A stretch of 64,000 nucleotides of DNA from Pegoplata infirma (lineage: Eukaryota; Arthropoda; Insecta; Diptera; Anthomyiidae), in NCBI GenBank assembly GCA_963921195.1, contig OY992536.1, positions 97,923,550 through 97,987,549 of the forward strand, read 5' to 3'. Position 1 is the stretch's first letter, and every line of letters begins with the position of its first letter. The translations under genes and the position numbers were made by a program. The notes under the pieces were generated by a model. That model ran no database searches and was not told the origin of the DNA. It saw nothing but the letters and a program-made list of their open reading frames with translations. This document shows positions 1 through 11,839 of the stretch, piece after piece.

Positions 1-1318
1 TCTATTTTGAAATACAATGAATATTTTTGAAATTACAATTTATTTTTCGAATTACAATTGACATTTTTCGAATCACAATAGATATTTTTCGAATAACAGT
101 TAATGTTTTTTGATTTACAATGGATCTATTCGAATAACAATGGGAATCTTTGAATTAAAATTTCATTTTTCCGAATTATTATTAAAGTTTTACGAATTAC
201 AATTGATCTTTTACGAATTACAATTGATGTTTTACGAATTACATTTGATCTTTTACGAATTGCAATTAATCTTTTTCGAATCAAAATTGATATTTTACTA
301 ATTATAATTTGGAATCTTCGAATTACAATAAATCAAATGTATTTTTCGAAATACATTTAATCTGGTTCGAATTACAATTGATCTTGTTCGAATTACAATT
401 GATCTTTTTCGAATTAAAATTTATCTTTTTCGAATTACAATTGATATTTTTCGAATTACAATTGCTCTTTTAAGAGTAACAATTGATATTTTTCGAATAA
501 CAATTGATCTTGTTCGAATTACAATTGATCTTGTTCGAATTACAACTGATCTTTTTCGAATTAAAATTTATCTTTTTCGAATTACAATTGATCTATTTCG
601 AATTACAATTGGAATCTTCGAATTACAATTAATCTTTTTGAATAGCAAATTATCTTTTTCGAACTACAATTGATCATTTTCAAATTACAATTGGAATTTT
701 TGAATTAAAAGTTGAATCTTCGAATTTCATTCGAAAAAGATAAATTGTAAATCAAAAAAGAGTTATAATAATTTAAAAAAGATCAATTGTAATTCGAAAA
801 AAAATTAATTGTAATTCGGAAAAAATCAGTTGTTATTCGAAGATTCCAATTGTTAGAAGAAATAAATTGTAATTCGAAAAAGATAGTACTTCAAAAAATA
901 TAGAAACTCGAAAAATATCAATTGTAATTTGAAAAAAATGATATTTCCAAATTACAATTGATCTTATACGAATAACAATTGATCTTTTATAAATTACAAT
1001 CGATCTTTTTCGAATTATAATTGATCTTTTTCGAATAACAAGTGATATTTTCGAATTACAATTAATCATTTTCGTATTACAATGGATCTTTTACGAATTA
1101 GAATTGGAATCTTCGAATTACAGTAGATCTTTTCAAATTACAATTTATATTTTTCGAACTATAATTGATTTTTTTTCGAATTACAATTGGTCTTTTACGA
1201 ATTAAAATTGGAATCTTCGAATTATAATTGATTCTTTTGAATAACAAAAGATCTCATACGAATTACATTTGATCTTTTCCGAATTACACTTGTATTTTAC
1301 GAAATGTAATTGTAGAAA
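1..1318. repeat. 21-bp A/T minisatellite, block 1
   Basis: Degenerate tandem repeat with a unit close to GTTCGAATTACAATTGATCTT (period about 21 bp). Orientation flips inside the block: roughly 1-720 reads as the AATTACAATTGATC strand, 725-950 as its complement, then forward again. Because 21 bp is seven codons, stop-poor stretches translate as heptads (YELQLIF-like, 110-301), which are by-products and not genes. The block is repeated as a longer version starting at 22888. Confidence 0.9.
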
Positions 1319-2332
1319 TAATAAGACCCGTTTGTTTTAAATTTAAAATGTAGAATAAAATTTATTGAAAATTAATTTGACAAATATGGAAAAATTCTTT
1401 TTTATATTTTTACTTGTTTCGTTTTCGTAAAACAAGTGTATTCAAACAAGTGGATCCTACATTTCCTCCCCTCGTGAATCGATTGGATTCACCTTAAGAA
1501 CAGCTATTTTAGATCCAGGGCGGCGAGTAATTCCACTTATTGTTTTCACGTCAGCAAAACGAACTTGACCATCTTTGGCAGGATATACTTTGACAATAAT
1601 ACCTTTAACCCATTGGTGTCTTGGTAAACTGGGATCACAAACTAAAACAATGTCATCAGGTTTCAATGAATCGGCTACTTTTAACCACTTGGATCGATAA
1701 ATTAACTGCGGTAAATATTCTTGCACCCATCTCCTCCATATACGATCTTCACGTGCGGTCTCTTTTAATGTCTTCTGCAAAAGTCTCTTAATTATTCTTA
1801 TTAATCGTTCCCAACAACCTCCTGAACTCGGATTTGCTGGACAGTTAAATATCCACTCAATGTTTTGTTTTACAGCTTCTTCATTAATATCATCAATATT
1901 TAACAGTCGATCTTCGCTTTTTAATAATTTTTGAGCACCAAGGAAGTTTGTGCCGTTGTCGCTTCTCATCCGAACTGGTGTTCCGCGTCGGTTAATAAAG
2001 TTGCGTAAACATATGATAAAAGCATCGGTAGAAAGATCTGTAGCAACTTCTATATGGGCGGCACGAACCGTTAGGCATGTAAAAATGACGGCCCACCTCT
2101 TCTCTCTACGGCGACCTATCGATACATTAAAAGGTCCAAATAAATCCACACCAGTGTAAGTAAATGGACGAACGTATGGTGTCACACGGTCTACTGGTAA
2201 CTGACCCATAAGGGGTTGTTGTGGTCTGGCTGAATCAAATTTACAAACAACACACTTACATATAACGGATTTTAGCAACGACTTTAAATGTGGTATCCAA
2301 TACTTCTGACGAACTTCATTTATAGTAAGTAA
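1319..2332 (-). pseudogene. BEL-A: dead BEL/Pao pol, integrase C-terminal half
   Basis: Minus-strand remnant of a BEL/Pao retrotransposon. An open stretch at 2278-1457 carries the end of the HHCC zinc-binding part (CKCVVC), the integrase core (GVDLFGPF with the first Asp, then RSDNGTNF with the second Asp, then a Glu in GGCWERL), and the C-terminal EYLPQL and DDIVLVCD motifs typical of BEL integrases. About 60-80 codons between the core Glu region and EYLPQL are missing compared with the family, so it is internally deleted. Left of its stop (1319-1456) is non-coding sequence that may be a decayed LTR/UTR. Its upstream part continues at 4175 on the other side of Helitron A. Non-functional: RT and gag are absent. 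Confidence 0.88.
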
Positions 2333-4174
2333 CTAGCTGGCCCGGTCCGCGTTGCTGGCCCAAATATAAGATAAGTGCTATATTTTGTCTCGCTTTTTCT
2401 TGGCTTAAAAAAATTTGTGGGTGTTGATTAAAAGACCCGATTAGGACGATGATCATCTTTAAATTTAATTTCAGGAACTAAAAAAAAATTACCATGTCTT
2501 CGACTTTGCGAACTGTAAAAATTTAAAACTTCTTTAGTATCATTACGAAAAACACAAAAAAAATTATGCATATCCTTCGTTCTTATCGTGGGCTATTGCC
2601 TTGAGTTTAAGCAAACCTTTAAAGTTTTCCCGAATTTTCCATTTTTCCGGGACACTCTCTTATTTACATTTCCTTAAAAACCTAATTCGAACTATAATTA
2701 ACATAAAAAATCGGTCCGGTCATTAGTAGTCGATATATTAAGACAAAAATGGGCATAAAATTTGTGTTGTAAGTTAAACTTGTACATATGGTAACAATAC
2801 CCGAGGATTTAAAATCATTTGTACCAAGTTTAAGCGGAATCTGTTAAGAAATATTTTTTTAAATAGACCGAATTAGAGTAAAAATTAATTTTAGATATAT
2901 CGAAAAAAAGTGGGCGAGGACAATTTTTCTTTCCGAACAATTATATGGACTATTACGAACATTTAAAACAAAAAAATTAGCCAAATTGGTCCAGGCGGTC
3001 TCAAATGTTGCATATTTTAAGAATATTGAAAAATGTGGGCTTTGAAGTGTGAGAGGCCAATAATTATTTTCGTAACATCGACAATAATGATCATTAAAGA
3101 AAAAATTAACCAAATCAGGCCAGTCGTTCTCCGATTATAGATGTATTGAAAAAAGTGGGAGTGAACAATTTTTCTTTTCGTAAAAACTTTAGTTGTACCA
3201 CCACGAACGTCAACAAATACTACTAACAGCCAAATCGGCCCTTCCGTTCTTCTATTTTAAAGTTTTGTCAAATCGATCCAACCGTTCTCCGATTTTAGAT
3301 ATTCCGAAAGGAGGAAGCGTAAACGTGGGCGTGATTAATTTGTTTTCCGAAAAAACCTAAGACGAACATAAAAAAAAAAATAAGACGAATATCTAAAAAA
3401 AATATTATCCAAATCGGGCAGTTCTCAAGTGATGCGATTACCGTAAAAACCTTATTTGAATTTAACCAACTCGGTCCATCCATTCAAAAGTGGGCGTAGA
3501 AATGAAAACTTGTTCTTTTTGATTGGACAATGACGAACATTAAAAAAAATTAGACAAATTGATCCAACCATTCCATGATTTAATATACATCGGGAAATGT
3601 GAGCGTTAAAGTAGGTGTGGAAATTTGTTCTTTCCTTAAAAATCTTTTCGGACTAACCCCAAATCGGTCTAGCCGTTATAGTTCGTTCATTAAATAGAAA
3701 AAAGTGGGCGTGGGAAATTTTACTATCTGTAAAAACCTTAGCTGAACTGTGACGAAAATTTTCAACAAAAATTAGCCAAAGTCAATTTCTTTTCCCGTAA
3801 AACCAAAGATGGAATATGATGAAAATTCATAAAAAAAAAATTGTCAAATCGGTCCAGCCATTCCTAGATTTTAGATAAATTGAAAAAGTGGGCGTAAAAG
3901 TGGGCGTGGTCGATTTTTCTTTCGGTAAAAACTTAAATTGGATTACTACGAACATTTAAATAAAAAATTTCCTTAATCGGTGTAGCCGTTTTCCGATTTT
4001 AGATAAATCCAAAAAAGTGGACGTAAAAGTGGGCGTGGTCAATTTTTCTTTACGTAAAAACCTAAGTTGGACTATGACGAAAATTTAAAAAAAAAAATTG
4101 TCCAAATCGGTCCAGCCGTTCTCGACTGATGCTGTTACCAACGAACGACAATTGATTTTTATTTATATAGAAGA
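2333..4174 (-). mobile_element. Helitron A (non-autonomous), inserted in BEL-A pol
   Basis: On the minus strand it starts TCTTCTATATAAATAAAAAT and ends CTAG, lying between a host A (2332) and T (4175) with no target duplication: the Helitron signature. A GC-rich, imperfect hairpin lies just inside the CTAG end (about 2338-2358). The interior is about ten diverged ~120-bp units, each with a TCGGTCCAGCCGTTCT-like box, a GTGGGCGTGG-like box and TAAAAACC. No ORF of note, so it must have been moved in trans. The same family as Helitron F. The pol frame of BEL-A stops at one edge and resumes at the other. Confidence 0.85.
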
Positions 4175-5346
4175 TATATTTTGATGATGATTCTTCTCAT
4201 GGTAATACTGTACAATAAGCTCGGATACCCGATGATTTTTAGGAAGTATGACTGGTCTCCTGGCATCAAAAGGAAGGTAAATGGCCTCATCAAGGCCACC
4301 ATTAACTCTTAAAAGACCATCATCGTGAATATACGGTAACAACGAGTGTATTGGACTCCCTTTTGGAACAGCTTGAGAGTTTTTAAGGCAATCAATCTCA
4401 TTTTGGAAACATTCTTCTTGAATCTTGCGGCAAATCAATTTTTCGGCGACCTCTAATTCGGCTACAGTAAGCTGATGTGGTATATTACGTTGGCGGTTTA
4501 CGAATCGGATAACCCAGGCAGCAGTTCTCTTAAGCTTTACATACGATGAGAACCGTTGGTAATCAAAAAGATCAGATCCGCTTTCTCTTAAGATTGAATG
4601 TGGTTTGAGTTCTTCTTCCAAGCTACCGTTTGGCATAACTATCGAACTGTTTGGCCAATTATTTTCATCATCTTGCAAAAAGGCGGGACCCAATAACCAT
4701 TTGCTTTCTGGATTAAATTTGGGTGGATGTACTGATCAGGATGCGTCGGCTGAGTTAAGATTCGTGGGTACCCAATTCCACTGTTCAGGATTTGAATTAC
4801 TCAGTATTTCAGCAATTCTATGGCTTACAAAAGCTTTAAAACGACGTTCTTTGGAGTTGATCCAACGTAAAACGGTTTGAGAATCCGACCAGAAGTTGAT
4901 TCATGATATTTTTATCTCAAGATTTTGGACCACGGGGGTATACTCAAAAGCTTTTTAGGTGCACAACGGACTTTACCGATTATAAATGGCACATCTATAC
5001 CATCATCATGAGCAATTCTTAGGTAACAGGCAGCTGCAAAAGCCTCATTACTTGCATCAACAAAAAAAATGCAGTTGGATATTGAAACTTGATGCTAAAT
5101 TTGGCGATAAACATCGAGGTATTTTAAACTTACTAACCTCTTTGAATTGATTCCACCATACTTTCCACCTCTGCTGTAGATCTTCTGGAATAGGATCACC
5201 CCAAGACATCTTACTATCCCATGTTTTCTGTACCAAAATTTTAGAATAAAGCAAAAAGTCAGCGATAAGACCAAAGGGATCAAAAACTGCCATGGCTACT
5301 TTGAGAAGTTCACGTTTTGTAGTCAAGCGAGCTCCTTCCAAAACTT
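4175..5346 (-). pseudogene. BEL-A: dead BEL/Pao pol, RNase H to integrase N-terminal part
   Basis: Minus-strand continuation of BEL-A upstream of Helitron A. Reading leftwards from 5346 it shows the end of the RT/connection (TKRELLKVAMAVFDPFG), an RNase H region broken by a frameshift near 5065 and stops further on (DAS and SDSQTVLRWI motifs in different frames), then the linker to integrase ending in an HxxxxH-type zinc-binding segment (YYHEKNHHQN) at the Helitron edge. The best uninterrupted piece is 4693-4163, whose last codons run into Helitron sequence. At the right edge coding sequence stops abruptly and 21-bp minisatellite takes over, so gag, protease and most of RT are lost. Confidence 0.87.
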
Positions 5347-6590
5347 CAGGTGATTGTAATTGTAACTCATAAAAGAGCAATTGTAATTCGAAAAAGATCA
5401 ATTGGAATTCGAAAAAGATCAATTGTAATTCGCAAAAAATCACTTTTAATTCGGAAAGGATCAGTTGTTATTTGAAGATTCCAAATGTTATTCGAAAAAG
5501 ATAAATTGTATTTCGAAAAAATCAATTGTAATTGAAAAAAGATCAATTAGTGCCTACGGTCAGTACCGTAGTACCGGGAATACCGGTATTCCGGCACTAA
5601 GATCAATTGTAATTCGAAAAAGATAGTAATTCGAAAAAGATCAATTGTGATTTAAATAAAAAATGGAATTTTTTAAATACAATTGATCTTTTTCGAATTA
5701 CAAATGATCTTTTACGAACTACAATTGATCTTTTACGAATTACAGTTGACCTTTTTTCGAATTACAATTGGAATCTTTTTTAAGAATTCAATTGATCTTT
5801 TTCCCATTATTGATCTATTTTGAATTACAATTGATCTTTTTCAAATTACAAATGATTTTTTTCGAGTTGTTATTCGAAAGATCCCAATTGTTATTCAAAA
5901 AATATATCCTGAATTTCCATTGATATTTTTTGAATTACAATTGGAATCTTTCGAATAACAATTGGAATCTTCGAATTAAAATTGATATTTTCGAATTTCA
6001 ATTGATCTTTTATGAATTACAAATGTATTTTTCAAATTACAGTTGATCTTTTTCGAATTACAATCGACCTTTTTCAGATTACAATTGATCATTTTTGAAT
6101 AACAATTGATCTAATTTGAACTTCATTTGATATTTTTTGAATTACAGTTAACCGTTTTTGAATTACAATGGATCTGTTCGAACAACAATTGGAATCTCGA
6201 ATTAAAATTTATATTTTTCGAATTACAATTGACATTTTCGAATTACAATAGAACTTTTTCGAGTTACGAACGATCAATTTCGAATTGCAATTCATATTTT
6301 TGGGATTAGAAATAATCTATTTTGAATTACAGTTGATCTTTTTTCGAATTAAAATTGGAATCTTCGAATTAAATTGATCTTTTTCCAATAACACTTGATC
6401 TATTTTGAATTACAATTGATCTTTTACGAATTACAATTGATCTTTTACGAATTACATTTGGAATCTTGAAATTAAAATTGGAAACATCCAATCTTCGAAG
6501 TACAAATGGAATTTGCAAATTACAAATGCAATCTTCGAATAACAAGTAGAACCCTCGAATTTCAATAAATTTTTTATGAATTACATCTGT
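5347..6590. repeat. 21-bp A/T minisatellite, block 2
   Basis: Same 21-bp family as block 1. It is in complement orientation to about 5640 (GATCAATTGTAATTCGAAAA) and forward afterwards, decaying toward 6590. It directly abuts the truncated BEL-A pol, so BEL-A is bracketed by this satellite on both sides. Confidence 0.88.
5547..5600. repeat. 54-bp double-hairpin insert in the minisatellite
   Basis: A GC-rich island in A/T satellite. Its ends are complementary (TTAGTGCC and GGCACTAA), and inside are two further palindromes, CTACGGTCAGTACCGTAG and GGAATACCGGTATTCC. It is flanked by GATCAA on both sides (5541-5546, 5601-5606), which could be a 6-bp target duplication or simply the satellite period. 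Confidence 0.6.
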
Positions 6591-6918
6591 AAATGGTGAA
6601 GATGTTTTTACTGGTAGATAATTTCAACAAAATTTCGTAAATTTTTGTATATTTGATTTAAAAAAAAAGTAATAAAATATTTTAAGAACTGCAAAAAAAA
6701 TATGTTTCGAAATTTTTGACAAAAACAACTGTAATTTTAGTTGAAAACAGCAACAAATACTCACTACGTAAACAACTATCATGTAGTAACTGCAATCATT
6801 TTCAGAGTTTGCTTTCAACAAATAAAAAACGATCAAAAACTTTTCAATTGTAACAGAAAATTGTTTAAAGAACCAATAAGAAAAATCAGATTAATAAGTT
6901 ATAAAAAACATTTTTTTT
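6591..6918. other. A/T-rich stretch, no gene seen
   Basis: Between minisatellite block 2 and the left arm of the large inverted repeat. Only short chance ORFs; no motif I can support. Confidence 0.6.
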
Positions 6919-7140
6919 ATTTAACAAAATCTGGCAGCACTACTACAACTAAATATTTGGCAGAAATACAACCCTGTAGATATTTAGGTATTTATATTGC
7001 ATACTTTGAGGACATCATATTTGTCTCATATATTTTTGGGAATTGTGCTTAAAATATACTCTACGTATGAAAAACAAAAAAAATGGGCTGAGTAATCATA
7101 GTATAGTAACAGTGCTTAATTTGATGTGCACAACCCAATA

Positions 7141-7946
7141 AAATGCTAAAAACGGGTTTTAGCAAATATTTTTAGCAACATCTGTCGATATACTGTAATA
7201 GAATAAAGAAAGTGCTAAAAATATTGTTGCTAAAAACGGTTTTTAGCTGTACGTGTGAATAGGGTATTACTATATATTGACAGATGTTGCTAAAAATATT
7301 TGCTAAAAACGGTTTTTAGCTGTATGTGAGAACAGTTTTAATATATTCAAGTATTTAAAATAGTTGAATAACCTCTTATACCCTGTTCTCACGTACAGCT
7401 AAAAACCATTTTTAGCAAATATTTTTAGCAACATCTGTCAATATACTGTAATAGAATAAAGAAAGTGCTAAAAATATTGTTGCTAAAAACGGTTTTTAGT
7501 TGTATGTGTGAATAGGGTATTATACCCTGTTCTCACGTACAGCTAAAAACCGTTTTTAGCAACATTTTCTGTCAATATACTTTACTAGAATAAAGAAAGT
7601 GTTAAAAATATTGCTGTTAAAAACGGGTTTTAGCTGTACGTGAGAACAGATTATAATACCCTCTTTTCACGTACAGCTAAAAACCGTTTTTAGCAACATT
7701 TTTTGTCAATATACTGTAATGGAATAAAAATGGTTGCTAACACTTTTAGCAACATAGTGCTAAAAATATTGTTGGTAAAAACGGGTTTTAGCTCTACGTG
7801 AGAAGAGGGTATAATACCCTATTCTTACGTTCAGCTAAAAACCGTTTTTAGCAACATTTTTTGTCAATATACTGTAATAGAATAAAGAAAGTGCTAAAAA
7901 ATATTGTTGCTAAAAACGGGTTTTAGCTGTACGTGAGAACAGGGTA
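7141..7946. mobile_element. Tandem cluster of ~140-bp TWA-target MITEs
   Basis: Successive copies end at 7266, then a partial copy to about 7337, then 7379-7519, 7523-7653, 7657-7811 and 7815-7946. Each begins TACCCTGTTCTCACGTACAG and ends with its complement, with inner AAAACCGTTTTTAGCAACA arms. Copies are separated by exactly TTA or TAA (7520-7522, 7654-7656, 7812-7814, 7947-7949), and 7379-7519 has TTA on both sides. A 3-bp TWA duplication points to the PIF/Harbinger group (Tourist-like MITE); no transposase is present. Confidence 0.78.
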
Positions 7947-8076
7947 TAATAAACAAATAATACGAATTGACGACTATTACATTACATAATTACCCCCTGG
8001 ATTTAGCAACATTAAAATGAATAATTAGTAAATATACTGTAATAGCATAATTCTTTTGCTTAAAATATTTACTTAC

Positions 8077-8325
8077 TACCCTGTTCTCACGTACAGCTAA
8101 AAACCGTTTTAGCAACAATATTTTTAGCACTTTATTTATTCTATTAAGGTACGATTGAATGGCTAGATTGACGGTATATTGACAGTCTATAGATAATATT
8201 GAAGATATATCGTGTCAATATATCGTCAATCTTACCAAATATTGCGTCGTCTGTAGAGTCCTTTACAGTATATTGGCAGAAAATGTTGCTAAAAACAGTT
8301 TTTAGCTGTACGTAAGAACAGGGTA
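8077..8325. mobile_element. TWA MITE copy with internal palindromic insert
   Basis: Same termini as the 7.1-7.9 kb cluster, followed by TAA (8326-8328), but ~100 bp longer. The extra DNA (about 8150-8265) has its own inverted pair, ATTGACGGTATATTGACA and TGTCAATATATCGTCAAT, so it looks like a second small element inside the first. Confidence 0.7.
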
Positions 8326-8359
8326 TAAAAACCGATTTTAGCATTGTTCTTCGTTTTAA

Positions 8360-8489
8360 TACCCTGTTCTCACGTACAGCTAAAACCTGTTTTTAGCAGC
8401 AATATTTTTAGCACTTTCTTTATTCTATTACAGTAAATCGACAGAAAATGTTGCTATAAACGGTTTTTAGCTCGTCGTGAGAACAGGGT
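8360..8489. mobile_element. TWA MITE copy
   Basis: Starts TACCCTGTTCTCACGTACAG after a TAA (8357-8359) and ends GTGAGAACAGGGT. Carries the family's inner TTTTTAGCA arms and the central TTTATTCTATTACAGTA stretch. Confidence 0.72.
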
Positions 8490-9020
8490 CAATACACTAA
8501 AATAGCATTAAGAAATTGCCAAAAAAAACATTTTATTAAAAACCATTTTTAGCTGTAATTTAAGTGTAAGTATTAAATGTTTATAAATATGCGCACCGCA
8601 TTTTTTCGGTACATTTTTTTACCCCAACCGTATTTTTTCAACAACATTTTGATAGTTTGGGGACAGTCCTGAAACTATCGACATACGTAAATATACAAAA
8701 ATGTCAACCAGTGGTGCACAATAAATCGCGTAGAAGAATGGTTTTTTGCAACGCGTAGAAAATAGGTGAAAAATATGGCAACATTTTTTTCTTTTACGTA
8801 GTATATATTTTGGGGACAGGTCCCCAAAAAATACGCAAGATATATGAGGTCCTTAAAGTATGCGCTAGGTACAAAAATGCGATTTTCTGACCGATCTGTT
8901 CAGATTTTAGCTGAATTATCGGTTGAAATTGGAAGAATAGGTCATAATTTATCATATTTTGTCAAAAAAATCCATAATTTTTTCTGTCCCCAAACTATGC
9001 GCTGTACACATATATATATA
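8490..9020. repeat. Inner left arm of the large inverted repeat
   Basis: No gene. Contains small palindromes built on GGGGACAGTCC and GGGGACAGGTCCCC boxes, and ends with GCGCTGTACACATATATA, whose complement begins the right arm at 9957. The Tc1-like element sits between. Confidence 0.65.
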
Positions 9021-9954
9021 CAGTGGGCGACAATACATTGGAAACTTTTTTATAGTAGATGAAATTTGTTACAGACAAAGTTAGCCAAACTAAACGTTAT
9101 AATTATCAAACAAGTATTATAAAAAAAAATAATGTAGGTAATTTATCAAGCTTTAATTTAAGCTTAATAGCGTCCAGATTGGGAAAATAATGAATGTGTT
9201 ACGAGGGTCGATGTGGAAAATGAAAAAAATTATAGACATTTTTCAGAACATTTTTAAAAAATATTTCCGAGTCGATTTTTTCCAAGTTAAAACATTAGAA
9301 ATTTAAAAAAAGGTCCAATAGCTTTTATTCAGTGATCATATAATTTTTCCAACAACCCAAACAAACAGTGGAATTTTTTAAGTGCAGTAGCAAAAATCCA
9401 CATTTTTTGACCTCCAATTCTTTTGACCACCAATTTTTTGCTAACAAAGAGAAATTAAAATTATCTCAATATATCCTCAGCATATACTTAAGTGTACTAA
9501 AATTAATAAACAATAACATCTTTTCTTTGTTTATAAAAAATTGGTGGTCAAAAGAATTGGAGGTCAAAAAATGTGGATTTTTGCTACTGTACTTAAAAAA
9601 TTCCACTGTTTGTTTGGGTTGTTGGAAAAATTATTTGATCACTGAATAAAAACTACTGGACCTTTTTTTAAATTTCTAATGTTTTAACTTGGGAAAAATC
9701 GACTCGGAAATATTTTTTAAAAATGTTTTGAAAAATGTCTATAAATTTTTTCATTTTCCACATCGACCCTCGTAACACATTCATTATTTTCCCAATCTGG
9801 ACGCTTTTAAGCTTAAATTAAAGCTTGATAAATTACCTACATTACTTTTTTTTTATAATACTTGTTTGATAATTATAACGTTTAGTATTGTTAACTTTGT
9901 CTTTAACAAATTTCATCTACTATAAAAAAGTTTCCAATGTATTGTCGCCCACTG
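9021..9954. mobile_element. 934-bp Tc1/mariner-type foldback element
   Basis: Ends are perfect inverts (CAGTGGGCGACAATACATTGG at the left, its complement at the right), flanked by TA on both sides (9019-9020, 9955-9956), which is the Tc1/mariner target rule. The inverted arms are about 420 bp each, almost the whole element, with a loop near 9440-9540. Short ORFs here are shadows; there is no transposase, so it is non-autonomous. Confidence 0.85.
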
Positions 9955-10416
9955 TATATATGTGTACAGCGCATAATTTGAGGACATTTTTTCGAGCCAC
10001 CGTATTTTTTGAGGACATTTGGATAGTTTGAGGACAGTCCTCAAACTATTCATGTATCTTGCGTATACTTTGAGGACATGATAGTTTGAGGACACATTAT
10101 ATATTTTTCAATTTATTTATATATATTTAACTTAGCGTTGCCATATTTTTCTCAGATATTTGCCTTTGACGCCGTCAAAATTGCTCGACATGTATATATT
10201 ACAGTGCTTAATGTCCCCAAAATATACGGTGAACTAAAAAAAATATTCTCAGTTTGCGTGATATATATTAGTGCCTAATGTCCCCAAAATATACGGTGAA
10301 TTCAAAAAATATTTTCAGTTTGCGTGATATATTTTCTGTTTTTGCGATAAAAAATTAATACCAAACTACATTCAACAATTTAATTTTATTACCAATTCTT
10401 TTTACATAAATATTGA
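9955..10416. repeat. Inner right arm of the large inverted repeat, with a 67-bp tandem duplication
   Basis: Contains the 25-bp palindrome centred near 10041 (TAGTTTGAGGAC followed by its complement) and two ~67-bp direct copies of a GTGCYTAATGTCCCCAAAA unit beginning at 10204 and 10271. No gene. Confidence 0.65.
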
Positions 10417-11049
10417 TACCGCGTTCTCACGTACAGCTAAAAACCGTTTTTTAGCAACGTTTTCTATTAATATACTGTAATAGAATAAAGAAAGTGCTAA
10501 AAATAAAGTTGCTAAAAACGGTTTTTAGCTTTACGTGAGAACAGGGATTATACCCTATTCACACGAACAGCTAAAAACCGTTTTTAGCAACATTATTTTT
10601 AGCACTTTTCTCAATATACTGTAATAGAATAAAGAAAGTGCTTAAAATTTTGGTGCAAAAAACGGGTTTTAGCTGCACATGTGAATAGGGTATAAAGAAA
10701 GTGATAAACATATTGTTGCTAAGAACGGATTTTAGCAACAATATTTTCAGCTCTTTCTTTATTCTATTAAAGTATATTGACAGAAAATGTTGCTAAAAAC
10801 GGGTTTTAGCATCAATATTTTTAGCACTTTCTTTATTCTGTTACAGGAAAATGACAGAAAATGTTGCTAAAAACGGGTTTTAGCAGTACGTGTTATACCC
10901 TGTTCTCACCTACAGCGAAAAACCATTTTTAGCAAACATTTTTAGCAAACATTTTTAGCAACATCTGTCAATATACTGTAATAGAATAAAGAAAATGCTA
11001 AAAATATTGTTGCTAAAAACAGATTTTAGCTGTACATGTGAATAGGGTA
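10417..11049. mobile_element. Right-arm group of TWA MITEs
   Basis: Copies at about 10417-10547 and 10551-10692 (separated by TTA, then TAA at 10693-10695), partial pieces to 10890, and a full copy at 10896-11049 with TTA on both sides (10893-10895, 11050-11052). The 10896 copy has an internal duplication of an AAACATTTTTAGC segment. Confidence 0.75.
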
Positions 11050-11595
11050 TTACAGCTAATGCCATGTTCACACTACAAAAACTTACCATGGTAAGTTGAG
11101 ATGATTTTATGATTTTTCTTTATGCTAGTACAATTTGAGATGATTTTGTAAATCACTATGTGATTTGTTCAATGGAAAATCACATAGTGATTTTAAAATC
11201 ACGCAGGTCTGTATGCAGTATAACACGGTTTTTCAGAAAATATTTTTAGCAATTTCTTTATGCTATTACAGTATATTGACATACTAAAACGAAAAATTCT
11301 GTTAAAAATGGTTTTTAACAGAGTTTTATACCCTGTTCTCACTTACAGCTAATACCATGTCTTCAAAAAATGTTTATCCAAGAATAAAATACACCGATCG
11401 CACATGTTTGGAGTCTCTTATGTATATTTACTCTTTAACTCAGCACAATTTGTTTTGTCTCTAATGTATATTTACTCAATGACTCAGCACAATTTTTTGT
11501 TTTATATACGAAGCGTATATTTTGGGGTCAAATCGCTAAAATATATATGATGTCCCCAAAGTATATGATGTCCCCAAAGTATTCAATATATAGTA
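11050..11595. other. MITE remnants and hairpins before Helitron B
   Basis: A strong inverted pair at 11150-11195 (AATCACTATGTGATTT and its near complement around GTTCAATGG), a decayed MITE fragment at about 11215-11370, and GATGTCCCCAAAGTAT boxes at 11551-11582 that belong to the outer right arm of the large inverted repeat. No gene. Confidence 0.6.
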
Positions 11596-11839
11596 CTAGC
11601 TAACTCGCCCGGTACTTCGTTACCGGTTAGCTGTAAAAAAACAACTTTATTACTTAATATTCTTATTAATTTTTAATTTATTTTGGCGAAACGATCCCAT
11701 AGTTCAAACTTTTAGTTTCAAGGAACATTAGTGCATAAGGGACAATATGTACCAAATTGAAGCGAAAATTCAAAAATTTATTTTCCCAGAATGTAATTTC
11801 CGTGAGTGGATCGTAAAGTACCAATTTTAAGTATCTCTA

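Noticed and set aside
110..301. Heptad-repeat peptide (YELQLIF)n that looks like a coiled coil
   Set aside because: By-product of a 21-bp satellite (seven codons). Orientation flips and frequent stops next to it argue against coding.
7379..7946. CRISPR-like palindromic repeats
   Set aside because: Repeats are complete MITEs with inverted ends and TWA target duplications, not short repeats with unique spacers.
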